64,000 bases of DNA from Cytophagaceae bacterium ABcell3 (GTDB lineage: Bacteria; Bacteroidota; Bacteroidia; Cytophagales; Cytophagaceae). The notes below the pieces were generated by a model. It made no database searches and was not told the origin of the DNA. It saw only the letters and a list, made by a program, of their open reading frames with translations. Both the position numbers and the translations under genes were made by a program. The DNA lies in the NCBI GenBank assembly GCA_030913385.1, contig CP133159.1:372001-436000 (forward strand). The letters run 5' to 3'. Shown here piece by piece: positions 56,042 through 64,000 of the stretch. Numbering within the stretch: the first letter of the stretch is position 1; each line of letters opens with the position of its first letter.

Positions 56042-58432
56042 ATGAAAAACATTTTTATAGCAACCGCTTTTATTTTTACCTTTAGCCTACCCGGTGTTTC
56101 TCAAACTTTAACTCCAGGCGTACACAGCACCTATATACTTGATGACTTTGGTTCCACAGAACCATATCCAGGGCTATACTGGTTTGGGGATACTAATGAC
56201 GACCACTACACCATATCACGTGCTGGAGACAACCGATTGACTATAGACTGTAAAGCGGCATCTCCCCAACATGATGTTTTTGGAGCTGCATTATTTGACA
56301 ATGAGAACCGCTCTCACATTGATATTTATGATAACCCAATCATAAAAGTAACCTTTGAAAATCCATCAGACGATGAGCTTATCATTTCTCCTATGATCAA
56401 GGATATTAACGATAAGGAAATAAGAGCGAACGCCGACCAAGAGGTTTTCGAGCTGACTTTACCTCCCGGTGAACATGAATTTGAGCTAGACCTTACTGAT
56501 GGCTATGTAGTGAATTGGACAAACTGCACCACCTGTCCTGATATCCATCAGGATTATGACTTGACTAAAATACATAGTATTTTATTTACCGTTAATGGAG
56601 GCGCAGGAAAAGACAACGATTTAGAACCTTATACCGGCCTACTTTATATAAAGAGCCTGCAAATAGGCGATCTCCCATGTACAGGTATCCCTGGTGATAT
56701 ATTTGGAGGGGCAACCGTTTGTCAAGACAGCCTAGGGTATGCATATAGCATTGAGCCAGTGGAAGGTGCCACCTCTTATGAGTGGACAGTTCCTGAAGGA
56801 GCTTCTATAATGTATGGAGAAGGCACAAACCAAGTAATTGTAAACTTTGGAACATCATCAGGAGACATTACCGTAACCCCCGTGGCCGAATGCGGTTCTG
56901 GGAGGAAAGTTACTTTACCGATAACCGTAGAAGCCCCTGTTGAAGCAATTGATGAAATTATAGTGGACACAGAACCCTGTGCTTTTACTGAGGTTGAAGC
57001 CACATTCGATGCCTCCAACTTAACAAACATCTTCACTTGGAGCCTATCTAATAGTGCAGAAATTTTTACTAATGAAGATAGTACAAGAGCTTCTTTCACA
57101 ATAGGTATGGAAGAGACAACCATACATCTTTCTGTAACCAACTCTTGTATAACAGAAAAATCGTTAAGCAAAACAATCTATCCACAAAGTGCACCGGAGA
57201 AGCCTGAAATAACAAAAGACTCCCTTACCCTTTCCGCAACTTCTGCACCTAATTACAGATGGTATAGAAACAACATTCTTTTAGAGGATCAAACATCAAA
57301 GGTATTGGAAGCCAAAGGGCCAGGCTCTTATGTAGTTGAAGTTGGTGACAGTATAACAGGGTGCTGGACTGCTTCTGATCCAACGTTTATAACTATCTCG
57401 CACATCAATGGAAGGACTGCAACTTATGTACGTGATGACTTTGCTTATCCAGAGCCACATGTCAATACAGATGGTGGTGGCGTTTTCTGGTGGTCAAGGA
57501 ATGAAAATGTCTATCAGATAAACCGTAAAGGTGAAGGTGTTATGGAAATTTCTGCCAAAAATGCAGACCCAAACTGGAAATCGTTTGGCGTTTCATGGGG
57601 AAGTGATGAAGACAACCAACCTTACACTGTAGATTTATCACAAAATGCGGTATTAAAATTTACGATTGAAAACCCAACAGACCAAGAGCTTTTGCTTACT
57701 GCATTGATTACAGACATTGAAGACAACCAAGCGCAAGTAACAGCAGACACAAGCGCAGAAAAAGAACTGGCACAGGTAAAAGTCCCTGCCAACGGAACCA
57801 ATGAGCTATTTATAGACTTAACCGGCGGGTATACTACGGAATGGAAATGTGAACAAAACCCATATGAATGTCCCAAACTAACGAGTGACTTCCTGTGGAA
57901 AAAAGTAACAGGCGCTATTTTTCAGATAAATGCAGAACATGTATCTGACCTGCCTCCGTTTACAGGCACCATAATTATGAGAGATTTTCAACTAGGCAAT
58001 TTTATCAGTCAAGAAGACTTTGAGCTGAGAACCATTTCAGCCAAGGCCTATCAATGGTTTAAAGACGATAAGGAAATCTCTTCGGCTACAGGCAGAAACT
58101 TCACTGTAGAAGGCTCTGGTACATATAAAGTTAAAATTACTGACATAGATGGATCCGAATATATGTCACATCCACATGAAGTAGATGTAGTATCAGCACT
58201 AACACCTGAAACAACCGTTGATCTTACTCTATTCCCTAACCCCACCAATGATAAAGTAACTATTGATTACAAGGGGGAAGTAAAGCATGTTCATGTAATG
58301 AATATGCATGGGGCACATGTTCTATCAAGTACTGAGAAAGAAATCTCACTGAACGGCCTTACTTCAGGTGTTTATACCATTAAAATAACAACAGATAAGG
58401 GCTCAGTAGTGAAAAAGCTAATAAAGCAATAA
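56042..58432 (+). CDS. Secreted T9SS protein with two copies of a putative carbohydrate-binding module
   Basis: This 796-residue protein has a signal peptide (to about 20). It contains two copies of a ~190-residue beta-rich module (about 28-215 and 460-655), each starting with a Tyr-x-x-Asp-Asp-Phe motif and sharing ENPSDDELIISPMIKDI or ENPTDQELLLTALITDI and LDLTDGYVVNW or IDLTGGYTTEW. Ig-like domains fill the space between (about 220-300, 300-385, 390-455). A type A sorting domain ends the protein (LFPNPTNDKVTIDY ... GVYTIKITTDKGS). The modules resemble sugar-binding jelly rolls of secreted glycoside hydrolases, but there is no catalytic domain. Near the GH9 gene it may help bind glucan at the cell surface; this is inference. 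Confidence 0.8.
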   Translation: MKNIFIATAFIFTFSLPGVSQTLTPGVHSTYILDDFGSTEPYPGLYWFGDTNDDHYTISRAGDNRLTIDCKAASPQHDVFGAALFDNENRSHIDIYDNPIIKVTFENPSDDELIISPMIKDINDKEIRANADQEVFELTLPPGEHEFELDLTDGYVVNWTNCTTCPDIHQDYDLTKIHSILFTVNGGAGKDNDLEPYTGLLYIKSLQIGDLPCTGIPGDIFGGATVCQDSLGYAYSIEPVEGATSYEWTVPEGASIMYGEGTNQVIVNFGTSSGDITVTPVAECGSGRKVTLPITVEAPVEAIDEIIVDTEPCAFTEVEATFDASNLTNIFTWSLSNSAEIFTNEDSTRASFTIGMEETTIHLSVTNSCITEKSLSKTIYPQSAPEKPEITKDSLTLSATSAPNYRWYRNNILLEDQTSKVLEAKGPGSYVVEVGDSITGCWTASDPTFITISHINGRTATYVRDDFAYPEPHVNTDGGGVFWWSRNENVYQINRKGEGVMEISAKNADPNWKSFGVSWGSDEDNQPYTVDLSQNAVLKFTIENPTDQELLLTALITDIEDNQAQVTADTSAEKELAQVKVPANGTNELFIDLTGGYTTEWKCEQNPYECPKLTSDFLWKKVTGAIFQINAEHVSDLPPFTGTIIMRDFQLGNFISQEDFELRTISAKAYQWFKDDKEISSATGRNFTVEGSGTYKVKITDIDGSEYMSHPHEVDVVSALTPETTVDLTLFPNPTNDKVTIDYKGEVKHVHVMNMHGAHVLSSTEKEISLNGLTSGVYTIKITTDKGSVVKKLIKQ

Positions 58433-58435
58433 ATG

Positions 58436-58473
58436 TAAAAGGCACAGGTAAGTATCTTGCGTGTGCCTTTTTC
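58436..58473 (+). terminator. Rho-independent terminator after the two-module secreted gene
   Basis: The stem AAAAGGCACA pairs with TGTGCCTTTTT, and the loop is about 15 bases. It starts a few bases after the stop codon. Confidence 0.8.
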
Positions 58474-58645
58474 TTTAACCTCAAGTCAGTTGCCTTCGCT
58501 CATATTTGTGTCTTAACCATAGCCGTTGTTTTTTTTGCTCCTCATGACGAAATCTATCGCACACTTTAGGTTTAACCCTTAAAGCAAAGAAAGAAATGAA
58601 CTTCTTTGCTGCCCCAGCAACCAAGATAAACTTACGTTCAGCAAA

Positions 58646-59440
58646 TTATTTCATTAAAAACATGCGCACGCAAAACCGGAAAAGGGAAGGCAAGAACTGC
58701 TTGGTATAAAAAAGGATATGGGCGCTTATAGGAAAGCGGATATGATCTTGGCTTCTATGCAACCGAGAAAGCAATCTTTCAGCGGCTCTGTGGCTGCACA
58801 AACCTGACCCGGCCACAACTTTATTGGCACTTTCCAAAATATCCGGTTCCCCTTTACTATGCTTCATGATATCAGACCGGAAAAAAGTTGGGGTTACGCA
58901 TTTGACCCGAATATTACTACCTGAAACTTCATGTGCCAATGTTTCTGAAAGAGATATTACGGCAGCTTTTGTTACATTATATGGGCTCATTTTAGGCAGA
59001 TTAGAATATCCTGCTGCACTGGCAATATTAACAATCATCCCCCGCTGCTTACTGTCAAAATGATTGATCAAAACATGACACCCGGCCAGTACTGCCTTTA
59101 GGTTAATGTTGATAATCCATGACCAATTCTCTATGCTATAGTTTTTAAATAAAGTACCCTCGCCAACTCCTGCATTATTGAAAATTATGTCTACTTCATG
59201 TTTTTCAATAATTGCTTGAAGCAATTTAACATAGGCTTCTGTATCAGCCACATCACATTCATAAACATATAAACCCGGCACCGTGATGGAGCAAAGCAAC
59301 TTTACATTAATGTCTATACCAATAATCTTCCAGCCGTCTTTTAAAAGATGCTCGGTTATGCCAAATCCCAATCCATTACCTGCCCCAGTAACAATGGCAC
59401 ATTTGCCAGGGTATTGCCTTGCAAGGGCTTTATACTTCAT
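58646..59440 (-). CDS. Short-chain dehydrogenase/reductase (SDR)
   Basis: This 264-residue protein has the SDR signature: cofactor loop TGAGNGLGFGITEHLL, Asp in IGIDINVKLL that suggests NAD preference, IIFNNAGVGEGTLF, Ser in VNIASAAGYSN and catalytic YNVTKAAVISL. It would oxidise or reduce an unknown alcohol/ketone in the cytoplasm. The C-terminus (about 215-264) has a hydrophobic stretch (SAHILFYTKQFLPSLFRFC) that could mediate membrane attachment. It is a stand-alone gene. Confidence 0.92.
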   Translation of the reverse strand: MKYKALARQYPGKCAIVTGAGNGLGFGITEHLLKDGWKIIGIDINVKLLCSITVPGLYVYECDVADTEAYVKLLQAIIEKHEVDIIFNNAGVGEGTLFKNYSIENWSWIININLKAVLAGCHVLINHFDSKQRGMIVNIASAAGYSNLPKMSPYNVTKAAVISLSETLAHEVSGSNIRVKCVTPTFFRSDIMKHSKGEPDILESANKVVAGSGLCSHRAAERLLSRLHRSQDHIRFPISAHILFYTKQFLPSLFRFCVRMFLMK

Positions 59441-59531
59441 GCCTAAAATTTAACTGTACTAAAAGCAAAAAAGGTATTACAAAACATAACATAATAAGAG
59501 TTCTAATCACCCTTTAGAAGCTAAATATTAA

Positions 59532-59798
59532 TTACTTATGCTCGATCCTAAGTTCTTTGCGAAGCTTTTCGAGTTTTTCTGCTTTTAGAATCGGGTAAAC
59601 AAATAAACTTATCATGAAAGTTTTCCAGGCAAACCCTGAAAAGGAAAAAGAAGGGTCAATCATAAACTGATATTTGAAATAAAAAAGCAAAATAGTTAAC
59701 CCTATAGCAACAGAAGCTAACGGCCTTTTATTAATTGTGACACTCAAAATAGCATACTGAAACTGCAACAAAGAGTGAAAGAGAAACATAATTATCAT
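59532..59798 (-). CDS. Small membrane protein, possibly 5'-frameshifted
   Basis: This protein of 88 residues has three hydrophobic helices (about 1-20, 28-48 and 55-73) and a charged helical C-terminus (LEKLRKELRIEHK). I recognise no family. Upstream, one other frame also encodes plausible hydrophobic sequence (GGALLLFAFGISYGIAND, reading into the start of this gene). The true gene might therefore be longer and broken by a frameshift near a G-run at 59853-59858. Confidence in the exact start is low. Confidence 0.45.
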   Translation of the reverse strand: MIIMFLFHSLLQFQYAILSVTINKRPLASVAIGLTILLFYFKYQFMIDPSFSFSGFAWKTFMISLFVYPILKAEKLEKLRKELRIEHK

Positions 59799-60204
59799 TG
59801 GCTATCCCATAACTTATACCAAATGCAAATAGAAGCAAAGCACCGCCCCCAAAACATTAGCGGTATAGTTAATGACCTTAACCACCTTTTTGAGGCTCAT
59901 CTTTCTTCTCTCTTGTAGTTGTATAGGTTTTAATCTTTTTATCTTCGATAGGTTCCATACATTATATTTCTACATTTTAAGTTAACATAAACACTTGACA
60001 ACTAAAAGTAATATCAGGTAAAAGAGGTTTAAGTCACTTTTACGAGCAAAAAACAATTAGTATATAAAGGTTTGTTTTTGAGCTGGGAAGGGCATAACTT
60101 ACTTATTCGCTTCATCTGTGGCATCGCCGTGTTCAAATATGTGTTGCGTATGAAGCTTTGCCTTAAAAGACATATATAATAAACATACACAGTAAGTTGC
60201 ATTC
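59799..60204. other. Region with possible small or frameshifted frames, 406 bases
   Basis: On the minus strand, two short overlapping frames lie upstream of the small membrane gene: a 26-codon charged one (MEPIEDKKIKTYTTTREKKD, from about 59957) and a 28-codon hydrophobic one (MSLKKVVKVINYTANVLGAV). They could be real leader peptides or pieces of a decayed gene. The rest of the region is AT-rich and leads to the DKNYY gene promoter. Confidence 0.35.
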
Positions 60205-61260
60205 ATGAATTTATTAGCCAGTATTACAGTTACGCTTCTTTGCATACCTTGGCCAGCATTTGTTATGATGTCTCCTATGATGGTAGCGGCAAAAGGATTT
60301 TCTTCAAGCAAATCCTCTATCATTATCGCAATGGCAACATTTACTTATCCGGTGTTGCTTTTTTCAACCTTGCAAGCTTTTAACCTCCGTTATTTTGGAA
60401 CAGTCCCTTTATGGTGGGCGGTGAGCGTGTTTTTCATAGGCGTTTTAGCCATTTTAGCTTACCGGCTGCCCTGGCTGTTGCACAACCTAACAAAAGGCAT
60501 TTCTAATGATGGATATTTTATAGGAGACCAACATGTATACCTCAATGGCATCCTTATCAAAGGGGCTGACCCTAAAACGTTTGTACATTATGGGGACACG
60601 GCCTATTACAGCAAGGATGGCAAAAACGTATATGGCGGCACCATAAAAATTCCCGGCGCAGACCCTTCGACCTTTGAACGTATAGAGAGCAAAGGAAGCA
60701 ACTACTGGCGGGATAAAAACCAGGCTTATACCCGATGGCATGTGATTCCAGGCGCCGATGGAGCTACATTTGAGTATATAGGAGAAGGCTATGCCAGAGA
60801 CGCAAAACATGTATATTATCAAAAAAGGGTGCTTGAAGGAGCAGACCCGAAAATTTTTCAAACCATAGGAGATTTTATAGGCCGTGACCACAAACGGGTG
60901 TATGTAATGTCTTACCCTGCCAATAACATCATAGATCTCCAAAACTTCCAACTTGTTAAATTTAACGAAAGTGAGGAGCTTTTTGGAAAGGACAGCAGCC
61001 ATATTTATGCTATTTCTTATAATCGAGAAAACCCTTTGTTACCTTTTCCCAATGCAGACTTAAAAAGTTTTGAAGTGCTTGAGAGCAAATATGCTAAAGA
61101 TGACAATCAAGTGTACTATTATGGCCACGCGACAAAAGAACCAATTATACTTAAAGAAGCGAACCCCAAAACCTTTGTGGTAGAACGAGAAACAGTGCAC
61201 TATACAGACGCAAACGACGGGGAAAACTACTATAAGGATGGGGCATTTTATAAGAAGTAA
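60205..61260 (+). CDS. DKNYY-repeat protein with membrane anchor
   Basis: This protein of 351 residues has N-terminal hydrophobic helices (about 5-30, 42-60 and 70-90). About six DKNYY-type units follow (residues about 100-351), each with a strand pair such as KDGKNVYGGTIKIPGADPST and AKHVYYQKRVLEGADPKIF. DKNYY repeats are found in many Bacteroidota and Proteobacteria proteins; the function is not known. The repeat domain would face the periplasm or surface, depending on anchor topology. A strong hairpin follows at 61385-61436. Confidence 0.85.
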   Translation: MNLLASITVTLLCIPWPAFVMMSPMMVAAKGFSSSKSSIIIAMATFTYPVLLFSTLQAFNLRYFGTVPLWWAVSVFFIGVLAILAYRLPWLLHNLTKGISNDGYFIGDQHVYLNGILIKGADPKTFVHYGDTAYYSKDGKNVYGGTIKIPGADPSTFERIESKGSNYWRDKNQAYTRWHVIPGADGATFEYIGEGYARDAKHVYYQKRVLEGADPKIFQTIGDFIGRDHKRVYVMSYPANNIIDLQNFQLVKFNESEELFGKDSSHIYAISYNRENPLLPFPNADLKSFEVLESKYAKDDNQVYYYGHATKEPIILKEANPKTFVVERETVHYTDANDGENYYKDGAFYKK

Positions 61261-61384
61261 AGTAATATTTTTCCGGGTGCACATTTTTATCTTTCAAAGA
61301 GCTATTTTGTCAGCATTTTACAAAGGGGATACTGGAAAATTGTTAACTGATTGTCTATTAGTATTCTGAACCGGTCAAAAAATA

Positions 61385-61436
61385 AAAAGAAACCCCGAAA
61401 ATAGGCCAAAAAGGCTTTTTTCGGGGTTTTTCTTTT
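61385..61436 (+). terminator. Hairpin terminator between the DKNYY gene and the IS
   Basis: The stem AAACCCCGAAAA pairs with TTTTTTCGGGGTTT and ends in a T-run. A smaller AGGCC-AAAAA-GGCT stem is nested inside. It ends the DKNYY transcript and also shields the transposase gene from outside transcription. Confidence 0.8.
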
Positions 61437-61480
61437 GTTATTTTTGATTTATCAGAAAAAAAACAACTCTTAAAAGTACA

Positions 61481-62818
61481 ATGCAGATATCTATTTTTCA
61501 AGACCCGTACCAATATTCTTACAAGTGGCATATTTTTAAGGGAACTGACTTAGGGAAGATATATGATACGATTCCTTGGGATGACCTGGAAGAATGTTTG
61601 CCTACTCAAAATAGTCCTGTAGGGGCGCCACGATGGTTTAGCAACAAGGGAATGTTTGCCCTGATGTTTTTAAAGGCCTATTTAAACCTAAGCGATGAAA
61701 AGCTGATTGAGAGGTTCAATACCGACTTTAGCCTCCAATTCTTTTGCGGTAAAAATCTTAACAATGAGATTGTTAAAGACAAGACTATTGTAAGTCGGAT
61801 TAGAACCTATATAGCAGATCATGCCGATATGGATAAAGTACAAGGAGCCCTGGTCAATGCCTGGAAAAAGGATATGGGCAATACCCATGTACTTTTGATG
61901 GATGCTACATGTTATGAAAGCTACGTTCGCTTTCCAACTGACGTAAAACTTCTTTGGGAGTGCTGTAAGTTTGTTTTTGAAAAGCAGCTATATAAGTATT
62001 GCAAGGTATTAAAGATAGCCCGGCCCAGGAGCAAATACTTTGTCCAGAAGAAGCTTCAGTTGGGTTATGACCGTATAAGGCGAAAGACTTATAACAAAGG
62101 GCTAAAGCGAAGAAAGTCATTGGTTTATTTATTAGAAAAAGGGCTTAAGCAGTTAGATGAATTACTGGAAACATACCCATCAATCACATTAAACCCTCTG
62201 CAAGCAAATTACTTGTCAACTTCAAAAAAGATACTTGAGCAACAAACTTTTTTACTAAGCAACCCTGCCAAAGAACTAAAAAACAGAATAGTAAGTTTGT
62301 CAAAGCCTTACCTTAGGCCGATAATAAGGGGAAAGGAAACCAAGCCTGTTGAATTTGGAGCCAAGGTACACATGATGCAGGTTGACGGAATCAATATAAT
62401 AGACCACATCAGTTTTGATGCATTTAATGAAGGGACAAGGTTAAAAACCTGTGTAACAAAGCACAAAGGAATATTTAAAGAGTGCCATCAATTAGGTGCG
62501 GACAAAATATACGCTACCAATGCCAACCGCAACTTTCTTACAGAAAATAAAATATTTACCTGCTTCCCCAAAAAAGGCCCTAAAAAACACGGCAAGGCTG
62601 AATCTGTACTTCAATCAGCAATAGGGGCAAAACGGGCCACGGTTATGGAGGGGAGTTTTGGTGTTGAGAAAGAACACTATGGATTAAGAAAGATAAAGGC
62701 AAGGCAGGAAAAAACGGAAAGAGTCTGGATTTTCTTTGGAATTATGACCGCCAATGCTGCCAGAATAGCCAAAAGAAAATCCGTCCAAGACTCACCACAT
62801 CTACAACAAGTGGCTTAG
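61481..62818 (+). mobile_element. IS element transposase (DDE, IS1182/IS5-like)
   Basis: This intact 445-residue DDE transposase has an N-terminal DUF772-type domain (APRWFSNKGMFALMFLKAYL, LSDEKLIERFNTDFSLQFF) and a catalytic core: LLMDATCYESYVRFP (first Asp), GADKIYATNANRNFLTE (second Asp) and EGSFGVEKEHYGLRKIKARQ (Glu). TCFPKKG before the Glu region fits IS1182-type enzymes. I could not find a convincing pair of terminal repeats, so the IS boundaries remain open. The hairpin just upstream may be part of the element. Confidence 0.88.
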
Positions 62819-63233
62819 ACTGATAACAAAGTATTAAAGTTACAAGGGATAGGTGCGTCCAATCCTCAAAAAATATAAATTTATCCTAGTCCCTGCCCTC
62901 TATAAACATCAAAATTGGAAATTTCAGACGAGTTAAAGAGCGATAACAAAAAGAAACGAAGTTATATGTTATTAGAAAAGTACAATTTTTATTTTTTAAT
63001 GATTAATTTTCCAAGAAGCCCTACAAAGACGCCTAATGATTCGGACGAGCACCCCCTCACCCATCTGCCATTAACCAAGTTACACATGGCCTAACTATAG
63101 AGCTTTTGAAACAAAACGAAAGTAAAGCCATACCATATATTCATGACCATAAAACTGCCTATCATAAAATGCTAGTTTGCACCCTTTCAATTTATAGCTA
63201 TAATTAAAAATAAAATATTCAACTACTATAAAT
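62819..63233. other. Intergenic region right of the IS, 415 bases
   Basis: No gene or clear remnant is visible. The IS right end should lie in the first part of this stretch, but no inverted repeat of the left side was found. Confidence 0.35.
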
Positions 63234-63482
63234 ATGATTTTATTACAAACTTATCATAACCCAGAGGTTTGGACTGTAGGAACACCATACCACGTTTTCT
63301 TGCCGGGTTGGGCAAATATAATGCTTATTACCACCATACTCACTATAGCAGTTATTGTTTACTTTCAGATCCGTAAGGTCAAGAAAAGTGGTCTTACTAA
63401 AGAAGAAGTTGAGCAAGAAGCATTTAATAGATTATTGGGAGTGACAAAAAAGGAAAAAAAGAAAGAAAGGTCAAGAAGATAG
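63234..63482 (+). CDS. Small single-helix membrane protein
   Basis: This protein of 82 residues has one membrane helix (about 27-46, ANIMLITTILTIAVIVYFQI) and a strongly basic C-terminal tail (KKEKKKERSRR). The helical EEVEQEAFNRLLG sits between them. I recognise no family. ATG start; a single gene with AT-rich flanks. Confidence 0.55.
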   Translation: MILLQTYHNPEVWTVGTPYHVFLPGWANIMLITTILTIAVIVYFQIRKVKKSGLTKEEVEQEAFNRLLGVTKKEKKKERSRR

Positions 63483-63637
63483 ATTGCCCTTGCCTGACCC
63501 ACGCTGGTGCGAATTTACAGCTCGTACCACTTCTGCATGCTTTATACAAAGTCAATTTCTACTATTCCTTTTCCAAAGATAGTCTATCAAGTTCATTACC
63601 TGATAGGCGTAGCTTCTGCCTGTCTATAGCGTCCAAT

Positions 63638-63671
63638 AACCCTCCAAGGGTTTTGGAACCCTTGGAGGGTT
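63638..63671. repeat. Perfect 15-base-stem hairpin (REP-like)
   Basis: AACCCTCCAAGGGTT (63638-63652) pairs perfectly with 63657-63671 across the loop TTGG. It has no T-run, so it is not a typical terminator. Hairpins of this sequence type occur as dispersed repeats in Bacteroidota. Confidence 0.75.
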
Positions 63672-63780
63672 GATTAGCTGATGCCATCCCATGTTATACT
63701 TAACACCCTCAAACTACCCACTAAAACTAAAAAAGAGAAAAAACAAGCAGAGATAAGATAGTTTAAATTTAATAAATTAA

Positions 63781-63814
63781 GAGGCAGAAAAGTAACTTAA
63801 TTTTTCCTGCCTCT
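63781..63814 (-). terminator. Hairpin downstream of the last minus-strand gene
   Basis: GAGGCAGAAAA pairs with TTTTCCTGCCTC (one bulged base) around an AT-rich loop. It lies just past the stop codon of the minus-strand gene and is followed on that strand by T-rich sequence. Confidence 0.65.
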
Positions 63815-63821
63815 ACCCTGT

Positions 63822-64000
63822 TTATTGAACCAATAACTTTCGTGTATATGATCTGCCATTATTATAAAGTACTGCCATATACACCCCTGGTACAAATGAA
63901 CGCAGGTTTATACTGTTTTCCTGTTTCAGGTTTTTTCTATCTATTAAAATATCCCCGGAAAGAGAGTAAATTTTAACATCATAGTTTTTGTTATCTTTTA
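63822..64000 (-). CDS. C-terminus of a T9SS cargo protein (type A sorting domain, partial)
   Basis: The last ~59 residues of a minus-strand gene that enters from beyond the window. They read NYDVKIYSLSGDILIDR, then SINLRSFVPGVYMAVLYNNG and SYTRKLLVQ before TAA (63822-63824). The strand pattern and the GVYMAVL segment are those of type A sorting domains. The functional part of the protein lies outside the window. Confidence 0.85.
   Translation of the reverse strand, partial: KDNKNYDVKIYSLSGDILIDRKNLKQENSINLRSFVPGVYMAVLYNNGRSYTRKLLVQ

Larger units (their letters stand above)
63483..63821. other. Intergenic region, 339 bases, with a perfect hairpin and a terminator
   Basis: No gene is visible. 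The region holds a repeat-type hairpin (63638-63671) and, near its right end, the terminator of the last gene (63781-63814). Confidence 0.6.

Overview
The window comes from a member of the Bacteroidota, most likely the order Cytophagales. It is AT-rich, and most starts lack Shine-Dalgarno sequences. It carries the hallmarks of type IX secretion: two complete and two partial type A C-terminal sorting domains, one type B (gliding-motility) sorting domain, a PorP/SprF protein and SprB-type repeats. It also has a FecI/FecR pair with a DUF4974-type anti-sigma factor and a CcmE of the Cys-x-x-x-Tyr class. A GH9 cellulase and a second large secreted sugar-binding-like protein suggest a polysaccharide degrader. 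NrfHA indicates ammonifying nitrite respiration.

Layout. 1-2300: a partial double flavoprotein oxidase. 2523-9626: a MoxR/DUF58/DUF4350/DUF4129/SpoIIM operon with a divergent RDD protein and a cytochrome b5-like protein. 9.7-10.0 kb: an intergenic repeat with nested hairpins. 10.1-12.3 kb: peptidoglycan-sugar recycling (MurK-like kinase, MurQ). 12.5-19.7 kb: housekeeping and hypothetical genes (SprT-like, J-domain, metallophosphoesterase, lipid kinase, THUMP methyltransferase, a HepT-like protein with a degenerate active site, a methyltransferase, a thioesterase). 19.9-22.2 kb: an IS3 element beside three gene remnants. 22.3-28.9 kb: a signalling locus combining an E1-like (Rv1355c/MoeY-type) adenylating enzyme, a GNAT/autoinducer-synthase-like protein, a 7TMR-DISM histidine kinase, a receiver-kinase hybrid and two stand-alone receivers. 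29.5-35.3 kb: a giant SprB-like adhesin with its PorP/SprF partner.

35.6-38.5 kb: an ECF sigma factor, a FecR anti-sigma factor and an outer-membrane protein with an STN domain. 38.6-45.3 kb: a kinase-like membrane protein without an ATPase domain, then CcmF and CcmE, divergent from NrfHA. 45.5-47 kb: an M20 peptidase. 48.2-58.4 kb: the GH9 cellulase, an orphan sorting-domain fragment, an M48 protease paired with a secreted protein of unknown function, and a secreted protein with two copies of an unrecognised beta-rich module. 58.6-64 kb: an SDR, small membrane proteins, a DKNYY-repeat protein, a second IS, and the C-terminus of another type IX cargo running off the window.

How the genes fit together. 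CcmE and CcmF would supply heme for the nine heme sites of NrfHA. The SprF-like protein would serve secretion of the SprB-like adhesin. The cellulase and the two-module protein leave the cell by the same type IX route. The 22-29 kb locus is the best candidate for an undescribed system: its gene order suggests a small-molecule or acyl-conjugate signal made by the GNAT and E1-like proteins and read by the 7TM kinase and receivers. All assignments rest on motif reading; no database search was run.
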